DNA of 64,000 bases from contig NZ_JPON01000001.1 in assembly GCF_000733935.1 (NCBI RefSeq), forward strand, positions 558,001 through 622,000. Direction: 5' to 3'. The stretch's first letter is position 1. Every line of letters begins with the position of its first letter. The notes beneath the pieces were generated by a model that worked only from the letters and a program-made list of their open reading frames with translations, was not told where the DNA came from and searched no databases. Source of the stretch: Methylomarinum vadi (GTDB lineage Bacteria > Pseudomonadota > Gammaproteobacteria > Methylococcales > Methylomonadaceae). Made by a program: the position numbers and the translations under genes. Below, piece after piece: positions 31,490 through 39,682 of this stretch.

Positions 31490-31657
31490 TTGAAAAAATT
31501 TGCATCAATTTTTGAGGCGCTAGACCACATCAACCGGCGCTTTCCCAAAGCGATATCGCTGGCAGCCACCGGCTTCGACAAGTCCTGGTAATCTAAGGCG
31601 CAGCGTATTTCACCGCGCTATACGACAAATTGGCAGGAATTGGCCCAAATTAAATGA
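31490..31657 (+). pseudogene. Remnant of umuC (DNA polymerase V, DUF4113 end)
   Basis: The frame reads ALDHINRRFPKAISLAATGF, DKSW, an in-frame TAA at 31589-31591, then SKAQRISPRYTTNWQELAQIK and TGA. This matches the C-terminal DUF4113 domain of UmuC-type error-prone polymerases. The catalytic part is gone, replaced at its 5' side by the IS200 element. Confidence 0.7.
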
Positions 31658-32448
31658 TGGGGAAAATCCATTACCAAAAATTGGATATTACGGAGGGGAT
31701 TATGGAGCGTTGATTATTCCAATAAGAAATCTATGCCGAGTACGGGTAACGTTAGTCAACTATTTTGTCAAAAACTTAAAGAAGATCGCCTCCGGGATAG
31801 ACCGCTCTAAGATCTTCTGACAATTGCCAAAATCGACCTAATATTGCCGCCAACTGATCAGGGTTTTTAACGGATCATCAATGGGATACATACTGGATGT
31901 CAGATTAATCTAAAAACATCAGTTGAGCACGGATTTTGTGGAAAATCTGGGCATGGAAGACAAAGAATCGCTTGACGATAATGGTCGTTAGTCCTTGTCT
32001 AGAGCTATTCTGCTGAATTCCGCGTTTAGATTTTTCACAAAACCGTGAAGCGGGTTTGAATCAACCCATGGGTGAATCAGAGGAAATGAAGTTAAATTTA
32101 TCAGTCAACGCCTTATTACGCTACGCAGCATTCGACTGATGTTTTTAGGCTAATAAGAGGTCGGCGAGGGTACGAGCCAGCGGCTGAGGGGATGCCGCAC
32201 AGCGTTAACGCGTTGACTTTACCCATGGCCGTTCGCCGGGCTTTGGAGCCTCAAGGGCATAAGTGCGCAATCACTATCGTCCCGATGAGCACGGTAAAGC
32301 CTTTGGCGAGTCCCGACCGGCCACTTCGGATCGATGCTCGAACCCGACAACACGGCCGCTAGTACCGCCTGTTCCATGCCCTCACTCGTCGAAGTCCAAA
32401 TAGTCCGCCCCGCTTGTTCCCTGTAGCGATCACCGCCCGAATACCCGC
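31658..32448. other. Gene-poor region between umuC remnant and mxaL
   Basis: About 790 bases without a gene I can support. The minus strand stays open after mxaL for about 75 codons in another frame (GGDRYREQAGRTIWTSTSEG) but without homology or start. The mxa accessory transcript probably ends here; I see no clear hairpin terminator. Confidence 0.4.
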
Positions 32449-33417
32449 TCACGCGCCGATATTCGTCAATCTTCCCAACGGCAGATAAGCCAGTGCGACC
32501 AGGCACAAGGCGGCCGCAGCGGCGTAAGACCGGATATCGACCGCCACGCGTCTCATTTCGGCGAATGCCGGATTGCGCAACGCCCGGCTCCATTGTTTCA
32601 AGTTTTTCAGGCGGTGATAACGCCAACCGGTTTCGTTACTCAGTTGTTGCAAATAGGGTTCGTACAACCGGCTCAGATGCTGGTCGCTGGTCACCTTGGC
32701 TCCGCCGAACGGCGCGTTGCGGGCGTGGACATTGCCGGCATCCGTCGGCAGGCGGTTGGGGATGCCGAAGGTGGAGCGGTGCGGCACGTCGTCGGCCTTA
32801 TAGAAACCGATTTGTTTGCCGCGCTTGTCGTATTTCGGAATCGGCACGTTGTTCAAGCCGCCGACGCCGACTATCATGCCCCGAAATCTCCCTTTGACGT
32901 CCGAAAAATCGCTGCGGTAGCGCGGATTCAGCGGCGGCGCCTCCTGGCCGTCGGTCACAAAGACCAAGGTCGTGTCCAGCGGCGTCAACGTGTCGACGGC
33001 ATGCCGCAGGCCCTTGCCGATGCGGCTGTCGGCGGCCCAAGCCATGCGCCAGTCGAGGGCTTCGATGACCCGGTCGATTTCAATCCGCGCCGAACACACT
33101 TCCAGCGGCTCGAACAACAGGCTCGCTTGCCGGTCGGTGAACACGGCCAGCCCGATTTTCGATTGGCACGGCAATTTCGGAATCAGCGCGCGCAACTGCC
33201 GTTTGACGAAATCCAGCCGGCTGACCGCTTCGTCGTTCAGCCGATAATCGCGCGTGTTCATGCTGCGGGTGATGTCGATGACGAAGGTGAAGTTGTAGAC
33301 CGGCCGTTCGCGAACGATGCTCGGTTTGACGAAAGCCGCCAGCATCGCCGCCAGCGCCAGCAGCAACAGCAGGAAACGGTGATCGTGAATATTCTTTTGC
33401 AGATGTTCGCTCAACAT
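32449..33417 (-). CDS. mxaL: Methanol dehydrogenase accessory protein MxaL (von Willebrand A)
   Basis: The 322-residue protein has an N-terminal membrane helix (FLLLLLALAAMLAAFV), a von Willebrand A domain with the metal-ion site DITRSMN and downstream TDGQEAPP, and a C-terminal membrane helix. MxaA, MxaK and MxaL are needed to insert Ca2+ into the methanol dehydrogenase. It is the last gene of the accessory block and is separated from mxaK by 53 bases that hold a GGTGCAT palindrome. Confidence 0.88.
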   Translation of the reverse strand: MLSEHLQKNIHDHRFLLLLLALAAMLAAFVKPSIVRERPVYNFTFVIDITRSMNTRDYRLNDEAVSRLDFVKRQLRALIPKLPCQSKIGLAVFTDRQASLLFEPLEVCSARIEIDRVIEALDWRMAWAADSRIGKGLRHAVDTLTPLDTTLVFVTDGQEAPPLNPRYRSDFSDVKGRFRGMIVGVGGLNNVPIPKYDKRGKQIGFYKADDVPHRSTFGIPNRLPTDAGNVHARNAPFGGAKVTSDQHLSRLYEPYLQQLSNETGWRYHRLKNLKQWSRALRNPAFAEMRRVAVDIRSYAAAAALCLVALAYLPLGRLTNIGA

Positions 33418-33429
33418 GATGATATTCCA

Positions 33430-33447
33430 GGGTGCATTTTATGCACC
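33430..33447. repeat. GGTGCAT palindrome, intergenic copy in mxa cluster
   Basis: GGTGCATTTTATGCACC forms a 7-bp stem; GCATGGAACGCACCC follows at 33458-33472. Related units occur at 43423-43440, 43489-43506 and 44205-44222, so this is a dispersed short repeat of the genome. Confidence 0.6.
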
Positions 33448-33470
33448 GTAAATGGCGCATGGAACGCACC

Positions 33471-34028
33471 CTACGGCAAACCGCGTGGAAAGCCCGGTAT
33501 GGTGGTCCATGGCTTGCTTTTTTTCGCGGTTTCCTGTTCGTCTTCGATATTGACACGTTCCATTTCCGGCAACAACCGCATCGCCACCTCGAGATTGTAT
33601 TTCGCGTCCCAATGCCGGCTGTCCAGCGCCAGCACCCGGCGGTAGGCGTTCTTGGCCAGACCGGTCATTGCCATCGCCTCGTCGAAACGGCTGTCCAGGG
33701 CGGCGTCCATCGCTTTATTCAGATAGAGGTTGCCGAGGTTATACAGCCTGGTGATATTCAAGGCCGCATCGCCGCGATCGATCTCGCGGCCGAGCAGCTC
33801 CAGCGCTTCCTCGGAACGGCCGTGTTGTTGCAGATAACCGGCTGCGGCCAAGCGAATGGCGGGCGCGGCCCGCTCGGCTCCGTCCGGAACCGGTCCCTTG
33901 CCCTGATTCAGCCGGGCGATCGTATGATTGTCGCGCTCGATCCGGTACAGCGAAATGGCGCTGTAACCAGTGACCAGCACGGCCAGCGCCAGCACCGTCC
34001 AAATACCGTAATAACGTAAACTTCTCAT
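33471..34028 (-). CDS. mxaK: Methanol dehydrogenase accessory protein MxaK
   Basis: The start at 34028 overlaps the mxaC stop (ATGA) and begins MRSLRYYGIWTVLALAVLV, an N-terminal membrane helix. The remaining 160 residues form helix pairs resembling tetratricopeptide repeats (GYLQQHGRSEEALELLGREI; LYNLGNLYLNKAM; RFDEAMAMTGLAKNAYRRVL). MxaK is needed with MxaA and MxaL for calcium insertion. The longer open frame upstream is antisense to mxaC structure and not coding. Confidence 0.85.
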   Translation of the reverse strand: MRSLRYYGIWTVLALAVLVTGYSAISLYRIERDNHTIARLNQGKGPVPDGAERAAPAIRLAAAGYLQQHGRSEEALELLGREIDRGDAALNITRLYNLGNLYLNKAMDAALDSRFDEAMAMTGLAKNAYRRVLALDSRHWDAKYNLEVAMRLLPEMERVNIEDEQETAKKSKPWTTIPGFPRGLP

Positions 34029-35008
34029 GCTCTGGCCTCGCACAGTTTCAGCCCCAGCAATAGGGCCAGCAATAGCGCAGCGGCGCCGTAGCAGGTCCCC
34101 GACAAGTCCTCGCGGGGAATTTTCTCGCGATAATGCAGCGGCAGATTCTCCAAGCGGTCGATCTCGGCGACCGCATCCCGCATCGCGTCGGGGCTTTCCG
34201 CCTGGTAGGCCTGATAAGGAATGCCGAGACTCTTGAAAAACAAATGCAGATAGCGTTCTGGCCTGGACTGGGCGTTGTCGTCGCGCGGGTCCTCGGGTTG
34301 CTCGAAAATGCCCGGACTGTTCTTGCCGCGCAGAAATATCCAGTACAACCGCAACGGTTGCTCGGCGAACCATTGCCTCAATTTACGCTCGTTGTCGGCG
34401 TCGATCGCGGCGGCGCCGTCGGACACCAACAGTATGATCTTCGAGCCGGTCGTTTCGGGTTGTTCCCGGTAAAACGACAGGGCCATCCCCAGGCCCTTGG
34501 CGATATTGGTGTAGGCCAGCCCCGGCTTATCGGTCGCGGATATCGCCGCGGCCACCGCATCCTTGTTTTCAGTCAACGGCATCACCAACAACGGCGAAGT
34601 GCTGTAGGAGGCGACGCCGACGCGGTCATGCGGCCGCCGGGCGATGAAATCGAGCAGCAGGCGCTTGGCGGCACTGGCTTTGGCTTCCTCGCCGCCGCCC
34701 GGCGCCCGGCCGGCGAAGGTCTGGTCCATGCTGCTGCTGCGGTCGAACAGCATAACGATGTTGGCGCCGTGGCCGACCCGTTCAATCCAATGCTCGCCGC
34801 GATAGAGCCCGGCAATGCCAAGAATCAGCGCAGCCATCACGCTCATCGCCAGCGCCTTCAGCAACAGCGAATACAGGGTCGACGGCCAATCCTCCGGCAA
34901 CAACGCGGCGTTGGCATAGCGGCGGATCGTGACGCCGTTGTTGAACAGGGGCAACAGCGTCAGGAGCAGCGCGCTCAGCACCCAAGGGTGGACGACGGCG
35001 AGAGTCAT
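34025..35008 (-). CDS. mxaC: Methanol dehydrogenase accessory protein MxaC (von Willebrand A)
   Basis: The start at 35008 (MTLAVVHPWVLSALLL) overlaps the mxaA stop by 4 bases. The 327-residue protein has N-terminal membrane helices, a von Willebrand A domain with complete MIDAS (DRSSSMD, then Thr in GLAYTNIAKGLG and Asp in LLVSDGAAAID) and a C-terminal membrane helix (YGAAALLLALLLGLKLC). MoxR ATPases act together with such proteins in complex assembly. Translational coupling on both sides supports co-assembly with MxaA and MxaK. Confidence 0.9.
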   Translation of the reverse strand: MTLAVVHPWVLSALLLTLLPLFNNGVTIRRYANAALLPEDWPSTLYSLLLKALAMSVMAALILGIAGLYRGEHWIERVGHGANIVMLFDRSSSMDQTFAGRAPGGGEEAKASAAKRLLLDFIARRPHDRVGVASYSTSPLLVMPLTENKDAVAAAISATDKPGLAYTNIAKGLGMALSFYREQPETTGSKIILLVSDGAAAIDADNERKLRQWFAEQPLRLYWIFLRGKNSPGIFEQPEDPRDDNAQSRPERYLHLFFKSLGIPYQAYQAESPDAMRDAVAEIDRLENLPLHYREKIPREDLSGTCYGAAALLLALLLGLKLCEARA

Positions 35009-35949
35009 CGCTGCCCCCGCTCGATGGCCCGGCATTGCCGGCACAGTTCGCGGATGCGTTGCGCCGCTTCGCTATCGATCGCGCTCTCGCCGGCAAAATG
35101 CAAGCGGTTGGAGAGATCGAAGAACCATTCCAGCCGTTCCCTTAATGCGCGGTAAGCCGGCTGGCTTCGATAAAACGCTTCCAGGCCGTGTTGGAACAAA
35201 ACCTCCCCATGCAGTTCGTTCAGCGCCTCGTGCAGCACTTTGCAATGCATCTTCAGTCTGTCATCGCCAAGCCGGGCCAGACGTTTCTGGGCGCGCTTGA
35301 AAACCGTCCGCCGCGAGAAGCGCCGGAACAGGCCGTGGCAATAGGCCAGATAAGCTCCCGCCAGCGCGGCGGCGGCCAGCGAAATCCACAAGCCGAGACG
35401 TTGCGGCGTCGTCTCGATGGACGGCGCCGGCATGTTCGGGCGCATATACTGCTTTCCGTCCTGCTTGCGTATCGCCAGTTCGCGGATCGGCGCGACGGTG
35501 AAATGCCAGTCCGGGACCGGCCGTTCGACTTGGTTGACGCCTTGACGGAACTGCACCGGGAAGCCCGGCAACGTCAACATCTTCACCTCCAGCGGCGCAT
35601 AGAAAAATTGATAACGCAAGGCGATTCGATAGCGGACGCCTTGCGGAGCGTCCGTTTGCCGGACCTTGACATGCTTCAAATCCAGCCAACGGTTGATCTT
35701 GCCCTTCCCCGGCAGGCTGCTGTACTGCAGCTCGAATCCTCGGCGCACGACGACCTCGATGCGCTGCTCGATTTCGTCGCCGATGACGTAACCGAAAGGC
35801 CTGGGCGTTTGCACGGCGAAATGGCTGATCGCTTCGTCGATCCTGCCGGAGCAGGCGCTCAGCGCCAACAGTATGAAAACCAGGCCAGCCAACGGCAAGC
35901 GTTTTAACCCTGAAACATCGAAAAAGAATACGTTCATCTTCATGGTCAT
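35005..35949 (-). CDS. mxaA: Methanol dehydrogenase accessory protein MxaA
   Basis: The 314-residue protein has an N-terminal hydrophobic segment ending in a lipobox-like ALSACSG, a periplasmic beta-rich part (GDEIEQRIEVVVRRGFELQY), a central membrane helix (LWISLAAAALAGAYLAYC) and a helical cytosolic tail. MxaA is required for calcium insertion into methanol dehydrogenase. The start follows the mxaS stop directly (TGAATG). The lipoprotein reading is an inference from the cysteine position. Confidence 0.87.
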   Translation of the reverse strand: MTMKMNVFFFDVSGLKRLPLAGLVFILLALSACSGRIDEAISHFAVQTPRPFGYVIGDEIEQRIEVVVRRGFELQYSSLPGKGKINRWLDLKHVKVRQTDAPQGVRYRIALRYQFFYAPLEVKMLTLPGFPVQFRQGVNQVERPVPDWHFTVAPIRELAIRKQDGKQYMRPNMPAPSIETTPQRLGLWISLAAAALAGAYLAYCHGLFRRFSRRTVFKRAQKRLARLGDDRLKMHCKVLHEALNELHGEVLFQHGLEAFYRSQPAYRALRERLEWFFDLSNRLHFAGESAIDSEAAQRIRELCRQCRAIERGQR

Positions 35950-36813
35950 TCAGGCGCTATGGCGTAAAAAATACTGGTTCAGGCGCTCGGCCTGAAATCC
36001 CTCGTCGAGAAACAGCGGCTCGCAGCCGAAGGCGCGGAATTGCCGCGTCAGTTCATCGCGCCGGCGCTCGAAGGCGGCGATGATTTTACGCCGCAATGCC
36101 GGCCTCATCAGCAGCGTGCGCTGTCGGCCGTTTTCCAGATCGCGCAGCCGAATACTGCCCCAGGCCGGCAGGCGTTCATATTCCTGTTTGTCCCACAGCG
36201 CCAACGGCACGACGAAATGGCGGGACAGCGCCTGCAGCAGGTGCGTTATTTGCCCTGCCGGCCAGTAGAAGTCGGACAACAGGAAGACCAGCGCGGGCCG
36301 CGCCGGCAGATAACGGACGGCCTGCAACAATCCCTTGGCTTGGCCATGCAGCGGCACTTGTCGCAAACTTTCCGCCACCCGCCGGATGCGCTGCTGGCCG
36401 TGGGCCGACGGCAACAACAGATAATCGCTATCCACCGCGTCGGCGCAGCCGATGAAACCGAACAAATCGCCGGCTTGACTAGCGGAATCGGCCACCGACA
36501 ACAGGCCATCGGCCAGTGCGCCGCGTTTGTCGCGATCGCCCTGAAATCTCATCGAGGCCGACAGATCGGCGAGCAAGAACACCGTCAGTTGGGTCGCCTG
36601 TTGATAGACGCGCACGTTGAATTGCTGGAACGGGTCCAGCAAGCTGGCTCGCAAATCGATGCGCCGTGGATCGGGGCTGGCGATCAATGGTGCATGGCGC
36701 TTGAACAGTTGCCCTGAGCCGACCATCTGACCGACATGGGCGCCGGGATAGGTGCCGCAAACCTTGCTCGAAACGCGGTAATTGAAGGTTTGGGGTCGGG
36801 ACATCGCGATCAT
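35950..36813 (-). CDS. mxaS: DUF58-type protein MxaS
   Basis: The start at 36813 (MIAMSRPQTFNYRV) overlaps the preceding stop by 4 bases, so the longer open frame is rejected. The 287-residue protein has the DUF58 signature (LTVFLLADLSASMRFQG; a MIDAS-like DLSAS) and a RPALVFLLSDFYWP segment. DUF58 proteins pair with MoxR ATPases and von Willebrand proteins, here MxaR, MxaC and MxaL, in assembling the dehydrogenase. It is probably cytosolic. Confidence 0.88.
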   Translation of the reverse strand: MIAMSRPQTFNYRVSSKVCGTYPGAHVGQMVGSGQLFKRHAPLIASPDPRRIDLRASLLDPFQQFNVRVYQQATQLTVFLLADLSASMRFQGDRDKRGALADGLLSVADSASQAGDLFGFIGCADAVDSDYLLLPSAHGQQRIRRVAESLRQVPLHGQAKGLLQAVRYLPARPALVFLLSDFYWPAGQITHLLQALSRHFVVPLALWDKQEYERLPAWGSIRLRDLENGRQRTLLMRPALRRKIIAAFERRRDELTRQFRAFGCEPLFLDEGFQAERLNQYFLRHSA

Positions 36814-37433
36814 TGTTGATTGATCAATGTCAGTACGAAAGCGCCGGTCAACAGCAGATAGGACGGCGCGCTGTATTTCAGCGGGCTGTTCAGCGCCAGC
36901 GTGACGAGGCCGGAAACACTCTTGTCCATCCGATTGTAGATCGATTCGCCCAACCACCACAGCAGCGAATTGGCCAGCAGCATCGCGGCCAGGATGCCGA
37001 AGCTGTTATCGCTGAACAAGAACGATTTGGAGATGATCAGGTCGGCGCGCTCGCTGACACCGAGCATCGTGCCCAGCAGGATACCCACCATCAGCGCGCC
37101 TTCGTCGAAGGCGACCAGAAAAAACATATAGGTGAAAAAACGCAGGCGTTCGGACAGCCAGTGATGTTGCGGATAATCGCGCAGGCCGTAGGCGACCGGC
37201 AGCGCCAGGCAAAACAACAGCAGGCCGGTGCTGCTGATCAGCAGCCAGAAATGAAAGCCGATCGCGGCGTTGACCGCGTCGGTGTAGTGAGCGGCGTAGG
37301 CGATGCCGGACAGATCGTCCAGCCAGTCGGCGACCAGCACGCTGACGAAACCGACCCCGGACCAGTTGATATAGACGGTCAGCAAATCGCGCCAACCGCT
37401 TTTCGGCAATAATTGTTTCATCCGCTGTTGCAT
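36810..37433 (-). CDS. mxaP: MxaP-like integral membrane protein
   Basis: The 207-residue protein has at least four hydrophobic segments (FVSVLVADWL region; FWLLISSTGLLLFCLALPVA; LMVGILLGTMLGV; FGILAAMLLANSLLWWLG) and no catalytic motif. It sits between mxaR and mxaS, where methanotrophs carry the uncharacterised mxaP gene, and it overlaps mxaS by 4 bases. The symbol is given by position and I am not certain of it. Confidence 0.65.
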   Translation of the reverse strand: MQQRMKQLLPKSGWRDLLTVYINWSGVGFVSVLVADWLDDLSGIAYAAHYTDAVNAAIGFHFWLLISSTGLLLFCLALPVAYGLRDYPQHHWLSERLRFFTYMFFLVAFDEGALMVGILLGTMLGVSERADLIISKSFLFSDNSFGILAAMLLANSLLWWLGESIYNRMDKSVSGLVTLALNSPLKYSAPSYLLLTGAFVLTLINQQ

Positions 37434-37540
37434 GTTCGTTTAATCGTTTCTTTGTTCATTGGGTTATCGAAATAACCGATGTCGGGTTGGTTTGTTGGGC
37501 TTCATTTCATTCAGCCCAACCTACGGGGTTCCAAACCATT

Positions 37541-38560
37541 TTATGGGGCGGCGATATAGCGCAGCATGCCGTCGAGCAAGGCCGGCAGCAGTTCGTCCTG
37601 GCGGTAGGCGTAGACCGGGTTCAGGAAAATCCGGTGCCCCATCACGACATGAAACACCGCCTGCAGGTCCTCCGGCAGCAGCATGTCGCGTCCTGCCAGC
37701 CAGGCGTGGACGCGGGCGGCTCGGATCAAATAACTCATGCCGCGCGGGCTCGATCCGGCGACGATCGCCTGGCTCATGTCGACGTCGCTCAATGCGATGC
37801 CGTAGGCGTCCGGCCGGCTGCTGGCCCGGCATAGGTCCACCGCGTACTGGCGCAGGGTCGGGCTGGGGTTGATCGCCTGCTGCAACTGTTCGGCGATTTC
37901 GTTCAATTGGTAATAAGGGATCGCGCCGGTTTCCGATGCATCGATCAGGCGGTCGACATCGTGGAAACGGGGATTGAAAATCAACTCTTCCAACAACGCG
38001 TCGTCGTCCGGCCGGTCGATACCGATTTCCATCATGAAGCGGTCGCGCGCGGCGGCCGGCAATTCGAAGGTTTCCTCCTTTTCGACCGGGTTGCGATCGG
38101 CGAACACCTGGATATGCGGAAAACGGTATTCGCGATTGAAGGCGCTGACGCTGCGTTCGGCCATGACCCGCAGCAGCAGCGAATGCACTTGCGGCCTGGC
38201 GCGATTGATTTCGTTGAAGAAAAAGGTCGCCAACCGTTCGCCCTGCTGCAGCAGCGGTCCCGGGTCGACGCTGGGGCGGCCGTTGCTGTCCAGGTGGGTG
38301 TAATAAATCAAATCAGCCGGCATCAGATCGATCGTGCCTTCGATGCGTTGATAATCGCCGCCCAGGCCGTGGGCGACGGCGCGCAGCAAGGTGGTCTTGC
38401 CGACCCCGACATTGCCTTCCAGCAGCACATGGCCGCGCGCGAACACGGCGATCAGCACATGACGAATGGCTTGTTGCTGGCCCAGCACGGTTTGGTTGAT
38501 TTGTCGTTCAAACTGCAATGCGCGTTCGCGCCAGTCACTGAGTTGATTGTCTGAATTCAT
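37541..38560 (-). CDS. mxaR: MoxR-family AAA+ ATPase MxaR
   Basis: The 339-residue protein has Walker A GNVGVGKTTL, Walker B FFFNEINRA, the sensor segment FADRNPVEKEETFELP and the arginine-finger segment AARDRFMMEI typical of MoxR ATPases. The family is named after this gene. It acts as a chaperone in activating methanol dehydrogenase, with MxaS/C/L as partners. An intrinsic terminator lies directly before its ATG, so its expression depends on read-through from mxaI or on its own promoter. Confidence 0.93.
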   Translation of the reverse strand: MNSDNQLSDWRERALQFERQINQTVLGQQQAIRHVLIAVFARGHVLLEGNVGVGKTTLLRAVAHGLGGDYQRIEGTIDLMPADLIYYTHLDSNGRPSVDPGPLLQQGERLATFFFNEINRARPQVHSLLLRVMAERSVSAFNREYRFPHIQVFADRNPVEKEETFELPAAARDRFMMEIGIDRPDDDALLEELIFNPRFHDVDRLIDASETGAIPYYQLNEIAEQLQQAINPSPTLRQYAVDLCRASSRPDAYGIALSDVDMSQAIVAGSSPRGMSYLIRAARVHAWLAGRDMLLPEDLQAVFHVVMGHRIFLNPVYAYRQDELLPALLDGMLRYIAAP

Positions 38561-38564
38561 CGAT

Positions 38565-38594
38565 AAAAAAACTCCGGCAGTTAATTACCGGAGT
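38565..38594 (-). terminator. Intrinsic terminator between mxaI and mxaR
   Basis: On the minus strand ACTCCGG-loop-CCGGAGT (7-bp stem, 38571-38577 with 38588-38594) is followed at once by a T run (plus-strand A run 38565-38571). The T run ends 4 bases before the mxaR start codon. This would keep accessory proteins far below the structural subunits. Confidence 0.75.
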
Positions 38595-38732
38595 GTGAGG
38601 TTATATTAGTCATAAAACACAATGGAACGCCTGCAAGCGTACACAGGCGATTCCTGAGGAAACGCAACCGACTGAACCTAATCCGCTAGGAAGGGGGAAA
38701 CCGGAATAGGCTTGGCCGTTTGAGTTACCGTT

Positions 38733-38764
38733 GACATGAATACCGGAGAGAGGGTATTCATGTC
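38733..38764 (-). promoter_or_regulatory. Stable hairpin after mxaI
   Basis: GACATGAATACC (38733-38744) and GGTATTCATGTC (38753-38764) form a perfect 12-bp stem with an 8-base loop, 11 bases after the mxaI stop. There is no T run, so it is more likely a 3' stabiliser of the structural-gene mRNA than a terminator. Confidence 0.6.
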
Positions 38765-38775
38765 CGAGAAAACCG

Positions 38776-39057
38776 TTAGATTTCCTCTACGTCATAAACA
38801 AACTCGCCGGTCTTGTTAAGGTGTTGCCAGCGTTTGTAATTGCGGGCTTCCATCTCTCGGATCGACTCGGATTGTTTATTCAGTTCGTTGGGATCGTGCT
38901 TGGGATCATACTTGCTGCCGGCCACCTGCTCGGGATAGCCGGGTTTGGGCTCCCAGCAGTTACCGGGTTCCTTACAGTTGGTGCCGTCATAGGCCTGCGC
39001 GGCCAGCGGCAAAACTAAGCTCAACAGCGCGCTTGTCACCAGTGTTTTTTGCTTCAT
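38776..39057 (-). CDS. mxaI: Methanol dehydrogenase small subunit
   Basis: The 93-residue precursor has a signal peptide ending AAQA and the typical mature start YDGTNCKEPGNCWEPKPGYP with the two cysteines of the small-subunit disulfide. The rest is a long charged helix (NELNKQSESIREMEARNYKR) that wraps on MxaF. The small subunit is found only in the calcium-type alpha2beta2 enzyme. Confidence 0.96.
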   Translation of the reverse strand: MKQKTLVTSALLSLVLPLAAQAYDGTNCKEPGNCWEPKPGYPEQVAGSKYDPKHDPNELNKQSESIREMEARNYKRWQHLNKTGEFVYDVEEI

Positions 39058-39208
39058 TATTCACTCCTCTTTATTTCACTCGTTATCGTTGCCAAAATGG
39101 GACCGGTAGGTCAGGGTGCGCGACAGCGTTCCCTGACAACCTAAAAAGCCTTGCGGTTTCAATCGTCACGTAACCCAGCGTCTAATTCGGCGACGTTGTT
39201 TAACGGTC

Positions 39209-39682
39209 TTACTTCAACCATTTGGCTTTCTTGGGATCGCCTTGGTAAATGGATCGTAGCCAAGCCATGATACGCAGCATTTCGTCGGTGTTGAAATTGA
39301 CATACTGCGGCCCCATCATACCGTTGGCGCCGCCGAACAGGATCTCGAACAACCCTTGGTCGGTCAGGCCGCGCGGATAAGTCCAATAATCGTCCGCCAA
39401 GCCCGGCCCCAGTTTGCCCTCGGCCTCGTGGCCGTGGCAGCCGGAACAGCCGGTCAAAAACAGGCTATGACCTTCCTCTATCGCTGCGTCATCGCTGTTG
39501 TAGGGGTTCTTGCCGGTTTCCAAAAACTTCCTGAAGGCCTCGGTATTGCCCCCTTTTTTGGCGTAGCTGAGATCGAGCACTTCGCCGGTCAAGGCATGTC
39601 TCGGCGTGATCTCGGCCTGGGCGTGGGCCGCCCATATCGTCGTTGCGACAGTCCCGGCGATTAATATATTTTTCACTTTCAT
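39209..39682 (-). CDS. mxaG: Cytochrome c-L, electron acceptor of methanol dehydrogenase
   Basis: The 157-residue precursor has a signal peptide ending AHAQA and one c-type haem motif CSGCH (residues 79-83) within LFLTGCSGCHGHEAEGKLGPG; an axial Met is expected in GGANGMMGPQY. It takes electrons one at a time from PQQH2 of MxaFI in the periplasm. Its start overlaps the mxaJ stop by 4 bases. Confidence 0.95.
   Translation of the reverse strand: MKVKNILIAGTVATTIWAAHAQAEITPRHALTGEVLDLSYAKKGGNTEAFRKFLETGKNPYNSDDAAIEEGHSLFLTGCSGCHGHEAEGKLGPGLADDYWTYPRGLTDQGLFEILFGGANGMMGPQYVNFNTDEMLRIMAWLRSIYQGDPKKAKWLK

Noticed and set aside
32219-32626. Minus-strand open frame overlapping the mxaL end
   Set aside because: It lies in another frame than mxaL, has no motif and no ribosome site.
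34133-35155. Long plus-strand open frame opposite mxaC and mxaA
   Set aside because: Gln/Arg/Gly-rich shadow of GC-rich genes on the other strand.
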